A stretch of 64,000 nt of DNA from NCBI GenBank assembly GCA_041398025.1, contig JAWKVM010000014.1, positions 1-64,000 on the forward strand, written 5' to 3'. Made by a program: the position numbers and the translations under genes. How positions within the stretch are numbered: position 1 is the stretch's first letter; each line of letters starts with the position of its first letter. Source of the DNA: JANQPX01 sp041398025 (lineage in GTDB: Bacteria; Pseudomonadota; Alphaproteobacteria; Geminicoccales; Geminicoccaceae). The notes under the pieces were generated by a model that saw only the letters and a program-made list of their open reading frames with translations, was not told the origin of the DNA and did not search any database. Shown here piece by piece: positions 31,859 to 41,454 of this stretch.

Positions 31859-33952
31859 ATGAGCGATACCATCAAACTCACGGTCGACGGCAACGAGGTC
31901 GAGGTCCCCAAGGGGTCGACCGTCCTTCAGGCCTGCGAGGCCGCCGGCCGCGAGGTCCCGGTCTTCTGTTTCCATCCCAGGCTCAACATCGCCGGCAATT
32001 GCCGCATGTGCCTGGTGGAAATGGAAAGATCGCCCAAGCCCGTGGCGTCCTGCGCCATGCCTGCGGGCGACGGCATGGTGATCAAGACCGACACCGAGAT
32101 GGTGCACAAGGCACGCCGCGGCGTGCTCGAAATGCTGCTGATCAACCACCCGCTCGACTGCCCGATCTGCGATCAGGGCGGCGAGTGCGATCTGCAGGAT
32201 CTGACGCTCTTCTACGGCCCTGATCACTCGCGCTTCAAGGAGAACAAGCGCGCGGTCGAGAACAAGAATCTCGGCCCCCTGATCACCACCCACATGACCC
32301 GCTGCATCCACTGCACGCGCTGCATCCGCTTCGCCAACGAGATCGCCGGCGTCGAGGAGCTGGGCGCCACCGGCCGCGGCGAGCATATGGAGATCGGCAC
32401 CTGGGTCGAGCATGCGGTCAGCTCCGAGCTCTCCGGCAACATGATCGACATCTGTCCGGTCGGCGCTCTCAATTCCAAGCCCTACGCCTATCGCGCGCGC
32501 CCCTGGGAACTCAAGAAAACCGAATCGATCGACGTGCTCGACGCCGTCGGCTGCAACATCCGCGTCGATGCCCGCGGCCCCGAGGTCATGCGCGTCGTGC
32601 CGCGTCTGAACGAAGAGATCAACGAGGAGTGGATCTCCGACAAGGCACGTTTTTCCTTCGACGGCTTGAAAAAGCGCCGCCTCGACGTGCCCATGGTCAA
32701 GAAGGACGGCAAGCTGCAGCCCGCCACCTGGAGCGAGGCGTTCGCCGCCATCGCCGAGAAGGTCAAGGGCGTGGACGGCAGGAAGATCGGCGCCATCGTC
32801 GGTGACCTCGCCGACTGCGAGGCGATGACCGTCCTGAAGGACCTGATGGCGGCGCTCGGCTCGGACAATCTCGACTGCCGCCAGGACGGCTCCAAGCTGA
32901 CGGCGGAGCCGCGCTGCTCCTACCTCTTCAACAGCACGATATCAGGCATCGAACAGTCCGATTTCTGCCTCCTCATCGGCACCAATCCGCGATTGGAAGC
33001 TTCACTTGTCAACGCGAGAATTCGGAAACGCCAGCGCATGGGCGGCTATACCGTGGCGCGCGTCGGCGAGCCTGCGGACCTGACCTATCCCGTCACCGAA
33101 CTCGGCGCCGGCGGCCAGACGCTCGCCGAGATCGCCGACGGTTCCCACGAGATCGCGGATGCGCTTGAACGTGCGAAAAAGCCGATCCTGATCCTGGGTG
33201 CGGCCGCCGTCACCCGCTCCGACGGCAACGCCGTCCTCGCCGCCGTCCGTGACATCGTCAAGCGCTACAACTTCGTGCAGGAAGCAACCGACGACCAGCC
33301 GGGCTGGGTCGGATATAATTTCCTCCATACGGCGGCCAGCCGCGTCGGCGCGCTCGATCTCGGCATCCTGCCGGGCAAGGACGGGCTCGACGTCGCCGGC
33401 ATGGTCAAGGCGGCCGACAAAGGCGACCTCGAGGTGCTCTACCTGCTCGGCGCCGACGAGATCGATGTTGCCGGACTTGGCAGCGCCTTCGTCGTCTATC
33501 AGGGGCATCACGGTGATGCTGCCGCCCCCAGAGCCGACGTCATCCTGCCGGGTGCCGCCTACACCGAAAAGAACGCCACCTACGTCAACACCGAAGGGCG
33601 CCCGCAGCGCGCACGCCTCGCCGTGTTCCCGCCGGGCGACGCCAAGGAGGACTGGAAGATCCTGCGCGCCTTGTCGGAGGCGATCGGCCATAAACTGCCG
33701 CTCGACACGCTGTCGCAGGTGCGCGCGAGAATGGCCGAGATCGCGCCGCAGCTCGCCGAGCCCGATGTGATCCAGGCTGCACCCTGGACGGAAACGGGCT
33801 TCGGCCGCGCCGGAAAATTCCTCGCTTCCGGCTTCGCTTCGCCGGTCGCCGATTTCTACCGCACGGACCCGATCAGCCGCGCCTCCCAGACCATGGCGGA
33901 ATGCAGCGCGCTGCATCAGCCGAGCGCGAAGGGGACCGGCACCCATGGCTGA
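31859..33952 (+). CDS. nuoG: NADH-quinone oxidoreductase subunit G
   Basis: The 75-kDa iron-sulfur subunit, 697 residues. The N-terminal ferredoxin domain holds CFHPRLNIAGNCRMCLVEME (2Fe-2S), then HPLDCPICDQGGECDLQD (His/Cys-ligated 4Fe-4S), then HMTRCIHCTRCIRFANE and IDICPVGALNSKPYAYRARP. The C-terminal molybdopterin-oxidoreductase-like domain (WISDKARFSFDGLKKRRLD onwards) has lost its cofactor in this family. It overlaps nuoH by eight bases. Confidence 0.98.
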   Translation: MSDTIKLTVDGNEVEVPKGSTVLQACEAAGREVPVFCFHPRLNIAGNCRMCLVEMERSPKPVASCAMPAGDGMVIKTDTEMVHKARRGVLEMLLINHPLDCPICDQGGECDLQDLTLFYGPDHSRFKENKRAVENKNLGPLITTHMTRCIHCTRCIRFANEIAGVEELGATGRGEHMEIGTWVEHAVSSELSGNMIDICPVGALNSKPYAYRARPWELKKTESIDVLDAVGCNIRVDARGPEVMRVVPRLNEEINEEWISDKARFSFDGLKKRRLDVPMVKKDGKLQPATWSEAFAAIAEKVKGVDGRKIGAIVGDLADCEAMTVLKDLMAALGSDNLDCRQDGSKLTAEPRCSYLFNSTISGIEQSDFCLLIGTNPRLEASLVNARIRKRQRMGGYTVARVGEPADLTYPVTELGAGGQTLAEIADGSHEIADALERAKKPILILGAAAVTRSDGNAVLAAVRDIVKRYNFVQEATDDQPGWVGYNFLHTAASRVGALDLGILPGKDGLDVAGMVKAADKGDLEVLYLLGADEIDVAGLGSAFVVYQGHHGDAAAPRADVILPGAAYTEKNATYVNTEGRPQRARLAVFPPGDAKEDWKILRALSEAIGHKLPLDTLSQVRARMAEIAPQLAEPDVIQAAPWTETGFGRAGKFLASGFASPVADFYRTDPISRASQTMAECSALHQPSAKGTGTHG

Positions 33953-34955
33953 GTTCTGGACGAGTTTTCTCTGGCCGCTGATCTGGATCGTCCTGCAGAT
34001 CGTGGTGATCCTGATTCCGCTTTTGCTGTCTGTCGCCTATCTCACCTATGCCGAGCGCAAGGTGATCGGCGCGATGCAGCTTCGCCAGGGGCCGATGGTG
34101 GTCGGTCCGATGGGGCTGCTGCAGCCGATCGCCGATGCGGTGAAGCTGCTGTTCAAGGAAACCATCTTCCCGACCGGCGCCAACAAGGTGGTGTTCATTC
34201 TGGCGCCGGTGATCACCTTCACCCTCGCCATGATCGGCTGGGCGGTGATTCCGTTTGGGGATGGCCTGGTGATCGCCGACATCAATGTCGGCGTGCTCTA
34301 CCTCTTCGCCATCTCCTCGCTCGGTGTCTACGGCATTCTGATGGCGGGCTGGGCCTCCAATTCGCGCTACGCCTTTCTGGGCGCGCTGCGTTCGGCGGCG
34401 CAGATGGTGTCCTACGAGATCGCGATCGGCCTGATCATCATCAACGTGCTGATCTGTGCGGGCTCCCTGAACCTTTCCGAGATCGTGCGCGCCCAGGAAA
34501 ATCTCTGGTACTTCATCCCGCATTTTCCGATGTTCATGATCTTCATCGCCTCGATCCTGGCCGAGACCAATCGCCATCCCTTCGACCTGCCGGAGGCGGA
34601 AGCCGAGCTGGTGGCCGGCTACAATGTCGAATATTCGTCCATGGGCTTCGCGCTCTTCTTCCTCGGCGAATATGCCAACATGATCCTGATGAGTGCGATC
34701 TGCTCGATCCTGTTCCTGGGCGGCTGGCTGCCCCCGATCGATGTCGTCCCGCTCAACTGGATCCCGGGACCGATCTGGCTGATCCTCAAGATCTGCTTCA
34801 TCCTGTTCGTCTTCATCTGGGCGCGCGCCACCCTGCCGCGCTACCGCTATGACCAGCTCATGCGCCTCGGCTGGAAGGTCTTTCTGCCGCTGTCGCTGTT
34901 CTGGGTCGTTCTGACGTCAGGGTTCCTGGTCGCCTTCGACATGCTGCCGAAGTAG
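33945..34955 (+). CDS. nuoH: NADH-quinone oxidoreductase subunit H
   Basis: Membrane subunit joining the quinone chamber to the proton-pumping arm; 336 residues with eight or nine transmembrane helices. It has YAERKVIGAMQLRQGP, LKEGKETIFP-like LLFKETIFPTGANKVVF, SNSRYAFLGALRSAAQMVSY, and DLPEAEAELVAGYNVEYSS, all hallmark blocks. Complete. Confidence 0.98.
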   Translation: MAEFWTSFLWPLIWIVLQIVVILIPLLLSVAYLTYAERKVIGAMQLRQGPMVVGPMGLLQPIADAVKLLFKETIFPTGANKVVFILAPVITFTLAMIGWAVIPFGDGLVIADINVGVLYLFAISSLGVYGILMAGWASNSRYAFLGALRSAAQMVSYEIAIGLIIINVLICAGSLNLSEIVRAQENLWYFIPHFPMFMIFIASILAETNRHPFDLPEAEAELVAGYNVEYSSMGFALFFLGEYANMILMSAICSILFLGGWLPPIDVVPLNWIPGPIWLILKICFILFVFIWARATLPRYRYDQLMRLGWKVFLPLSLFWVVLTSGFLVAFDMLPK

Positions 34956-34964
34956 GGGAGAACG

Positions 34965-35453
34965 ATGGCCTTTCTCGACCGCGCCGCGCGCACCCTTCTC
35001 TGGCAGGAGCTGGTCTCCGGCTTCGCGCTGACGCTGAAATACATGTTCAAGCGCAGCGTCACCCTGAACTATCCCTATGAAAAAGGACCGCTCAGCCCGC
35101 GTTTCCGCGGCGAGCACGCGCTTCGCCGCTATCCCACCGGCGAGGAGCGCTGCATCGCCTGCAAGCTGTGCGAGGCGATTTGTCCCGCCCAGGCGATCAC
35201 CATCGAGAGCGAGCCGCGCGCTGATGGCACGCGCCGCACCACGCGCTACGACATCGACATGGTGAAGTGCATCTATTGCGGCATGTGCGAGGAGAGCTGT
35301 CCGGTCGATGCGATCGTCGAGGGGCCGAACTTCGAGTTCGCCACCGAGACCCGCGCGGAGCTTTTCTACAACAAGCAGAAGCTGCTCGCGAACGGCGATC
35401 GCTGGGAGAGGGAGATCGCCGCCAACCTTGCAGCAGATGCTCCCTATCGCTAA
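34965..35453 (+). CDS. nuoI: NADH-quinone oxidoreductase subunit I
   Basis: Peripheral 23-kDa ferredoxin-like subunit, 162 residues, holding clusters N6a and N6b. The two 4Fe-4S motifs are CIACKLCEAICPAQA and CIYCGMCEESCPVDA. The N-terminal amphipathic stretch RAARTLLWQELVSGFALTL is as expected. A GGCAC-GCTT-GTGCC hairpin lies in the 63-bp gap before nuoJ. Confidence 0.98.
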   Translation: MAFLDRAARTLLWQELVSGFALTLKYMFKRSVTLNYPYEKGPLSPRFRGEHALRRYPTGEERCIACKLCEAICPAQAITIESEPRADGTRRTTRYDIDMVKCIYCGMCEESCPVDAIVEGPNFEFATETRAELFYNKQKLLANGDRWEREIAANLAADAPYR

Positions 35454-35516
35454 ACCCAAGGGCGCGCTGTTGAAGCGCGTTGATGAGGCCCGGCACGCTT
35501 GTGCCTTGAGGAAAAG

Positions 35517-36122
35517 ATGATCGTTCAGCAGCTCGTCTTCTACCTGTTTTCCTTCGTCGCCATCGCCTCGGGCCTGATGGTGATCTCGGCGAGGAACCCG
35601 GTGCATTCCGTGCTGTTTCTGATTCTCGCCTTCTTCAACGCGGCCGGCCTGTTCGTGCTGATCGGCGCCGAGTTCCTGGCGATGGTGCTGGTGGTCGTCT
35701 ATGTCGGCGCGGTCGCTGTCCTGTTCATGTTCGTGGTCATGATGCTCGACATCAATTTCGTGCGTCTGCGTGAAGGCTTCATGCAGTATCTGCCGCTCGG
35801 CCTCCTGATCGGCGCCATCCTGATGATCGAGCTGATGATGGTGATCGGCAGCTGGGCGCTCTCGCCGGCGACCGCCACCCTCGAACGCCCGGTGCCCTCG
35901 GAGATCAGCAACACCGAAGCGCTCGGCAACCTTCTCTACACCGATTATTTCTACCTGTTCCAGGCGGCCGGCCTGATCCTCCTGGTGGCGATCATCGGCG
36001 CGATCACGCTCACCCTCCGCCGCCGTCCGGGCGTGCGTCGCCAGAACATCGGCGAGCAGGTGCATCGCTCCGCCAGGGAAGCGATCGAAATCAAAAAGAT
36101 CCAGCCGGGGAGTGGTGCCTGA
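35517..36122 (+). CDS. nuoJ: NADH-quinone oxidoreductase subunit J
   Basis: Membrane subunit of 201 residues with five transmembrane helices, including the characteristic helix AEFLAMVLVVVYVGAVAVLF. The ATG at 35517 is chosen because GAGGA lies four bases before it and the conserved FYLFSFVAIASGLMVI follows at once; the frame opens at 35499. Its stop overlaps the nuoK start. Confidence 0.97.
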   Translation: MIVQQLVFYLFSFVAIASGLMVISARNPVHSVLFLILAFFNAAGLFVLIGAEFLAMVLVVVYVGAVAVLFMFVVMMLDINFVRLREGFMQYLPLGLLIGAILMIELMMVIGSWALSPATATLERPVPSEISNTEALGNLLYTDYFYLFQAAGLILLVAIIGAITLTLRRRPGVRRQNIGEQVHRSAREAIEIKKIQPGSGA

Positions 36123-36436
36123 TGGAGATGGCAGTCCCTCTCGGCCACTATCTGACGGTAGCGGCCATCCTGTTCACGCTCGGCATTTTCGGCATCTTCC
36201 TGAACCGGAAGAACGTGATCGTCATCCTGATGTCGATCGAGCTGATGCTGCTCGCGATCAACCTGAACTTCGTCGCCTTTTCCGCCTATCTCGGCGATCT
36301 CGCCGGCCAGGTGTTCACCATGTTCATCCTGACCGTGGCAGCCGCCGAAGCGGCCATCGGCCTTGCCATCCTCGTCGTCTATTTCCGCAACCGCGGCAGC
36401 ATCGAGGTTGACGACATCAACCTCATGAAGGGCTGA
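36122..36436 (+). CDS. nuoK: NADH-quinone oxidoreductase subunit K
   Basis: Small membrane subunit, 104 residues, three helices, related to MrpC antiporter subunits. It shows LNRKNVIVILMSIELMLLAI with the membrane Glu and AAAEAAIGLAILVVYFRNRG with the second Glu, both needed for proton transfer. Starts within the nuoJ stop codon (TGATG); a second in-frame ATG lies six bases on. Confidence 0.97.
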   Translation: MEMAVPLGHYLTVAAILFTLGIFGIFLNRKNVIVILMSIELMLLAINLNFVAFSAYLGDLAGQVFTMFILTVAAAEAAIGLAILVVYFRNRGSIEVDDINLMKG

Positions 36437-36439
36437 GCC

Positions 36440-38362
36440 ATGACCGCAGCCGGCATCGTTTTTTTTCCCCTGATCGGCGCGATGATTGCAGGCCTGTTCG
36501 GCCGCTTCATCGGCGACCGCGCTGCGCAGCTCTTCACCTGCGGCGGCATGGTGCTGTCCGCCATCTGCGCCTGGATCGTGCTGTTCTCCGTGGTCGGCAC
36601 CGAGGGCTACAAGATCGACGTGCTGACCTGGATCCAGTCCGGCACCTTCGAGGTCGACTGGACCATCCGCGTCGATCCGCTCTCCGCCGTGATGATGTTC
36701 GTGGTCTCCACGGTCTCGACCCTGATCCACATCTACTCGATCGGCTACATGTCCCACGACCCGCATGTGCCGCGGTTCATGGCTTATCTGTCGCTGTTCA
36801 CCTTCTTCATGCTGGCGCTGGTGACGGCTGACAATTTTCTCCAACTTTTCTTCGGCTGGGAGGGCGTCGGTCTCGTCTCCTACCTGCTGATCGGTTTTTG
36901 GTACACCAAGCCCTCCGCCTGCGCCGCCGCGATCAAGGCCTTCCTGGTCAACCGGGTCGGCGACGTCGGCTTCGCGCTCGGCATCGCCGGCGTCTACCTC
37001 GTCTTCGACTCGGTCGAGTTCGATGTTGTTTTTTCACAGGCCGCCAAGTTCGCCGAGCACAGCATCGTGCTGTTCGGCACCGAGGTGCATGCGCTGACCC
37101 TGGTCACCTTCCTTCTCTTCATCGGCGCCATGGGCAAGTCCGCCCAGCTCGGCCTGCACACCTGGCTGCCTGATGCCATGGAAGGCCCGACGCCGGTCTC
37201 GGCCCTGATCCATGCCGCCACCATGGTCACCGCCGGTGTCTTCCTGGTGGCGCGTTGCTCGCCGCTGTTCGAGCATTCCGAATGGACCCTCGGCTTCGTC
37301 ACCTTCATCGGGGCGAGCACCGCCTTCTTCGCGGCGACCATCGGCCTGGTGCAGAACGACATCAAGCGGGTCATCGCCTATTCCACCTGCTCGCAGCTCG
37401 GCTACATGTTCTTCGCGGCCGGCGTCGGCGCCTATCCCGTCGCCATCTTCCACCTCTACACCCATGCCTTCTTCAAGGCCCTCCTGTTCCTGTCCGCAGG
37501 CTCGGTGATCCACGCCATGTCGGACGAGCAGGACATGCGCAACATGGGCGGCATCTGGCGAAAAATCCCGGTGACCTATGCCATGATGTGGATCGGTTCT
37601 TTGGCGCTCGCCGGCATTCCGATCTTCGCGGGCTTCTTCTCCAAGGACCTGATCCTCGAGGTCGCCTGGGCGTCGCACGGGCCGTTCGCGGGCTACGCGT
37701 TCTGGCTCGGAATCGCCGCTGCCGTGATGACCGCGTTCTACTCCTGGCGCCTGCTGTTCATGACCTTCCACGGCGAGCCGCGTGCCAGCGAGGAGGTGAT
37801 GCACCACGTGCATGAAAGCCCGCTGGTGATGACCATCCCGCTCGGCCTGCTCGCGGTGGGCGCGATCTTCGCCGGCCTGCTCGGCCTGCCGATGGTGAAC
37901 CCGGACATGGCGTTCTGGGGCGGTTCGATCGCCATGCCGCATGAGCACAACATCATCGAGGAAGCGCATCACGCCGCTGGTTTCGGCGTGAAGATGCTGC
38001 CGCTGCTCGCAGGCGCCATCGGCATCGCGCTCGCCTATGTCTTCTACATCATGAACCCCGCCTTGCCGCGCGAGCTCGCCGCCAAGGCGCAGGGCGTGTA
38101 TCAGTTCCTCCTGAACAAATGGTATATCGACGAGCTCTACGACTTCCTGTTCGTCAACCCGGCGAAGCGTCTCGGCACGCTGCTCTGGCGCGGCGGGGAT
38201 ATCGGCATCATCGACACCTTCGGTCCGAACGGCGTCGCCGCCGCGACGCTCAGCGCCGCCCGCCGCGCCACCATGCTGCAGACCGGCTATGTCTATCACT
38301 ACGCCTTTGCCATGCTGATCGGGATCGCCGCCCTGGTCACCTGGTATGTCTTCAGGTTCTAG
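36440..38362 (+). CDS. nuoL: NADH-quinone oxidoreductase subunit L
   Basis: Antiporter-like proton channel at the far end of the membrane arm, 640 residues, with about 16 transmembrane helices and the long lateral helix at the C-terminus. Key blocks: LQLFFGWEGVGLVSYLLIGFW, GKSAQLGLHTWLPDAMEGPT with the channel Lys, PVSALIHAATMVTAGVFLVA and FSKDLILEVAW. Complete; a small ORF follows after four bases. Confidence 0.98.
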   Translation: MTAAGIVFFPLIGAMIAGLFGRFIGDRAAQLFTCGGMVLSAICAWIVLFSVVGTEGYKIDVLTWIQSGTFEVDWTIRVDPLSAVMMFVVSTVSTLIHIYSIGYMSHDPHVPRFMAYLSLFTFFMLALVTADNFLQLFFGWEGVGLVSYLLIGFWYTKPSACAAAIKAFLVNRVGDVGFALGIAGVYLVFDSVEFDVVFSQAAKFAEHSIVLFGTEVHALTLVTFLLFIGAMGKSAQLGLHTWLPDAMEGPTPVSALIHAATMVTAGVFLVARCSPLFEHSEWTLGFVTFIGASTAFFAATIGLVQNDIKRVIAYSTCSQLGYMFFAAGVGAYPVAIFHLYTHAFFKALLFLSAGSVIHAMSDEQDMRNMGGIWRKIPVTYAMMWIGSLALAGIPIFAGFFSKDLILEVAWASHGPFAGYAFWLGIAAAVMTAFYSWRLLFMTFHGEPRASEEVMHHVHESPLVMTIPLGLLAVGAIFAGLLGLPMVNPDMAFWGGSIAMPHEHNIIEEAHHAAGFGVKMLPLLAGAIGIALAYVFYIMNPALPRELAAKAQGVYQFLLNKWYIDELYDFLFVNPAKRLGTLLWRGGDIGIIDTFGPNGVAAATLSAARRATMLQTGYVYHYAFAMLIGIAALVTWYVFRF

Positions 38363-38366
38363 CGAC

Positions 38367-38492
38367 ATGGCCAAGACATTCACTCTTTCCATCGGTGACG
38401 AGATGACGGTGCGAGACCAGAACGGGATGGCCGCGAAAGGCAAGTCGACGAGGTGGTCGCACCCCACGCAGGGGGCGCACCCCCATGAGTGA
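38367..38492 (+). CDS. Candidate small protein between nuoL and nuoM (41 aa)
   Basis: A 42-codon frame starts four bases after the nuoL stop and ends eight bases inside nuoM, exactly bridging a gap that is otherwise unusual in this tightly packed operon. It reads MAKTFTLSIGDEMTVRDQNG and then a basic, His-rich end (KGKSTRWSHPTQGAHPHE). It is soluble, with no transmembrane segment. There is no clear Shine-Dalgarno, so translation would depend on coupling to nuoL. I know no family for it. It may be a real accessory peptide, a coupling ORF or chance. Confidence 0.4.
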   Translation: MAKTFTLSIGDEMTVRDQNGMAAKGKSTRWSHPTQGAHPHE

Positions 38493-39987
38493 ATGGCCGC
38501 TGCTCTCGCTGGTCATCTTCCTGCCGCTTGCGGGTGCGGGCTTCATCCTGCTGATCCGTGGCGACGAGGAGGTGGTGAACCAGAACGCCAAGGCCGTGGC
38601 GCTCTGGACCGCCGGCATCACCTTCCTGCTGTCCCTGATGATCTGGGGCAATTTCGACTATGGACGCTCCGACTTCCAGCTGGTCGAGCGCGTCGAGTGG
38701 CTCGCCGGCCTGAACATCAACTACCATGTCGGCGTCGACGGCATCTCCCTGTTCCTCATCCTCCTGAGCACGCTGACCACGCTGGTCTGCATTGGCGTGT
38801 CCTGGGAGTCGGTGCAGGTCAGGGTCAAGGAATACATGGTCGCCTTCCTGGTGATGGAGACCTTCATGGTCGGCGTGTTCTGCGCGCTCGACTTCGTGCT
38901 GTTCTACATCTTCTTCGAAGGCATCCTGATCCCGATGTTCCTGATCATCGGCGTCTGGGGCGGCCCGCGCCGGGTCTATTCGGCGTTCAAGTTCTTTCTG
39001 TACACGCTGCTCGGCTCGGTCCTGTTCCTGGTCGCCATCCTGGTGATGTATCTGCAGGAAAACACCACCGACATCCCGACCCTGATGACCGCGACCTTCG
39101 ATCCGGCGCTGCAGAAATGGCTCTGGCTCGCGATGTTCGCCTCCTTCGCGGTGAAGGTGCCGATGTGGCCGTTCCACACCTGGCTGCCGGATGCCCATGT
39201 CGAGGCGCCGACCGCGGGCTCGGTGGTGCTGGCGGGCGTGCTGCTGAAGCTCGGCGGCTACGGCTTCCTGCGCTTCTCGCTGCCGATGTTGCCCGAGGCA
39301 ACCGCCTATTTCACGCCGCTGATCTACACCCTCTCGATCGTCGCGGTGATCTACACCTCGCTCGTCGCCCTGATGCAGACCGATATGAAGAAGCTGATCG
39401 CCTACAGCTCGGTCGCGCATATGGGCATCGTCACCATCGGCATCTTCACCCTCAACCCGCTCGGCATTCAGGGCAGCATCATCCAGATGCTGAGCCACGG
39501 CCTGGTGTCCGCCGCCCTCTTCATGTGCGTCGGCGTGGTCTATGACCGCCTGCACAGCCGCGATATCGACTTCTATGGCGGCCTGGTCGAGCGCATGCCG
39601 ATGTATGCCTTCACCTTCATGCTGTTCATGCTCGCCTCGGTCGGCCTGCCCGGCACGTCGGGCTTCGTCGGCGAGATCCTGGTGCTGATCGGTGTCTTCC
39701 AGATCAATCAGTGGGTGGCGCTGTTCGCCGCGACCGGCATGGTGCTGGGTGCCGCCTACATGCTCTGGCTCTATCGCCGCGTGGTCTTCGGCGCGCTCAC
39801 CAAGGAACATCTGCAGATGATCCGCGACCTGCGCCCGCACGAGATCGCGAGCTTCGCGCCCTTGGTCCTCCTGGTGCTGCTGATGGGCATCTATCCGTCC
39901 CTGTTCCTCGATCCGATGGCCGCGTCGGTCGATCATCTCCTGAGCCAGGTCGGCGGTCTTCCTCAAACCGAGCTCGCGGGACGCTGA
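38485..39987 (+). CDS. nuoM: NADH-quinone oxidoreductase subunit M
   Basis: Antiporter-like proton-pumping subunit, 500 residues, about 14 transmembrane helices. It has FYIFFEGILIPMFLIIGVWG with the conserved membrane Glu, KVPMWPFHTWLPDAHVEAPT with the key Lys, GSVVLAGVLLKLGGYGFLRF and SVGLPGTSGFVGEILVLIG. The start lies within the end of the 41-codon ORF. nuoN follows after four bases. Confidence 0.98.
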   Translation: MSEWPLLSLVIFLPLAGAGFILLIRGDEEVVNQNAKAVALWTAGITFLLSLMIWGNFDYGRSDFQLVERVEWLAGLNINYHVGVDGISLFLILLSTLTTLVCIGVSWESVQVRVKEYMVAFLVMETFMVGVFCALDFVLFYIFFEGILIPMFLIIGVWGGPRRVYSAFKFFLYTLLGSVLFLVAILVMYLQENTTDIPTLMTATFDPALQKWLWLAMFASFAVKVPMWPFHTWLPDAHVEAPTAGSVVLAGVLLKLGGYGFLRFSLPMLPEATAYFTPLIYTLSIVAVIYTSLVALMQTDMKKLIAYSSVAHMGIVTIGIFTLNPLGIQGSIIQMLSHGLVSAALFMCVGVVYDRLHSRDIDFYGGLVERMPMYAFTFMLFMLASVGLPGTSGFVGEILVLIGVFQINQWVALFAATGMVLGAAYMLWLYRRVVFGALTKEHLQMIRDLRPHEIASFAPLVLLVLLMGIYPSLFLDPMAASVDHLLSQVGGLPQTELAGR

Positions 39988-39991
39988 CATC

Positions 39992-41454
39992 ATGGGCATC
40001 GACATGTTCGACCTCGCACCCGCCTTCGCCGAGATCTTCCTGATCTGCGTCGCCATGGCGCTGCTCATGCTCGGCGCCTTTCGCGGCGATGATCATGACG
40101 CCCATCGCTTCGTCTCGACCCTCGCGATCATGGCGCTGGTGGTCGCTCTGTTCATCATGCTCATGGGCGAGAAGGAGCGGGTGGTCACCTTCGGCGGCCT
40201 GTTCGTCGCCGACGGGTTCGCCGCTTACATGAAAGCGCTGGTGCTGCTCGGCGTGGCCGTCTGCCTGGTGATGACACCTGGTTTCTTCCAGCGGGAAGGG
40301 GTGAACCGCTACGAATATGTGGTGCTCGCGCTGTTCGCGACCGTCGGCATGATGATGATGATCTCGGCGAACAGCCTGATCTCGCTCTATGTCGCGCTCG
40401 AGCTGCAAAGCCTGCCGCTCTACGTCATGACCGCCTTCCCGCGATCGTTGCGCGCGTCCGAGGCCGGGCCTGGGACATTTCGTCCTCGGCGCGCTCGCCT
40501 CCGGTATTCTGCTTTACGGCTGCTCGATGGTGTACGGCTTCACCGGCAGTCTCTTCTGTCCTTCGACGGCCTTGCGACCGTGCTCGCCCGGAAGCGATCG
40601 GCGAGGGGAGCACGATCGGTGTCGGCGTCGTCATCGGCCTGCGTTCGTCGCCGCGGGCCTCGCCTTCAAGCTCGCCGCTGTGCGCCTTCCACATGTGGAC
40701 GCCCGATGTTCATGAGGGTGCTCACGCGCCGGTCACCGCCTTCTCGCCGCCGCGCCCGGTCGCCGCCATGGCGCTCACCCTTCGCCTGTTCTATCAGCCG
40801 TTCGGCGAGTGGGCGAGCCAGTGGCAGCAGATCGTGGTCTTCATCTCGATCGCCTGATGCTGCTCGGCGCTCGCCGCGATCGGCCAGACCAACCTCAAGC
40901 GCCTGCTCGCCTATAGCGGCATCGGCCATATCGGTTTCGCGCTGGTCGGCCTCGCCGCCGGCACGGAGCAGGGCGTGAACAGCGTGCTCGTCTATATCGC
41001 GATCTATCTGACGATGACGCTCGGTGTGTTCGCCTGCGTGCTCGCCCTTCGGCGCAACGGCGCGCCCGCGGAGAAGATCGAAGATCTGGCAGGTCTCGCC
41101 AGGCAGCAGCCCTTGTTCGCCGCTGCCATCGCGGTCTTCATGTTCTCGCTCGCCGGTATTCCGCCGCTCGCCGGCTTCTTCGGCAAGTTCTATGTGTTCA
41201 TGGCGGCGGTCGATGCGGATCTGGTGCCGCTTGCGATCATCGGCGTGCTCGCCAGCGTGGTCGGCGCCTTTTACTACCTGCGCATCGTCAAGATCATGTT
41301 CTTCGACGAGACGCTGGACCCCCTGGATCGCTCGATCGGCAGCGAGTTCTCGATTGTTCTCGGTGTCGCCGCGATCTTCAATCTCGCCTTCTGCCTGAGG
41401 CCGGGACTCCTCCTCGGACATGCCGAGCGCGCGGCCCTTGCCCTGTTCTCGTGA
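39992..41454 (+). pseudogene. nuoN: NADH-quinone oxidoreductase subunit N, disrupted by a cluster of indels
   Basis: The third antiporter-like proton channel of complex I, expected at about 480 residues. Residues 1-150 read cleanly up to LQSLPLYVMTAFPRSLR, and the C-terminal part reads cleanly from FALVGLAAGTEQGVNSVLVY to the stop at 41454. Between about 40465 and 40890 the true sequence jumps frames at least five times: GHFVLGALASGILLYGCSMV, SFDGLATVLA, EAIGEGSTIGV, FVAAGLAFKLAAV, FHMWTPDVHEGA, then MALTLRLFYQPFGEWASQWQ, then LAAIGQTNLKRLLAYSGIGH. All pieces are well conserved. In an otherwise perfect nuo operon this pattern most likely reflects local sequence error, not loss of function. 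Confidence 0.85.

Noticed and set aside
38380..40068. 562-codon open frame opposite nuoM
   Set aside because: Antisense shadow rich in His, Asp, Glu and Gln; nuoM is certain.
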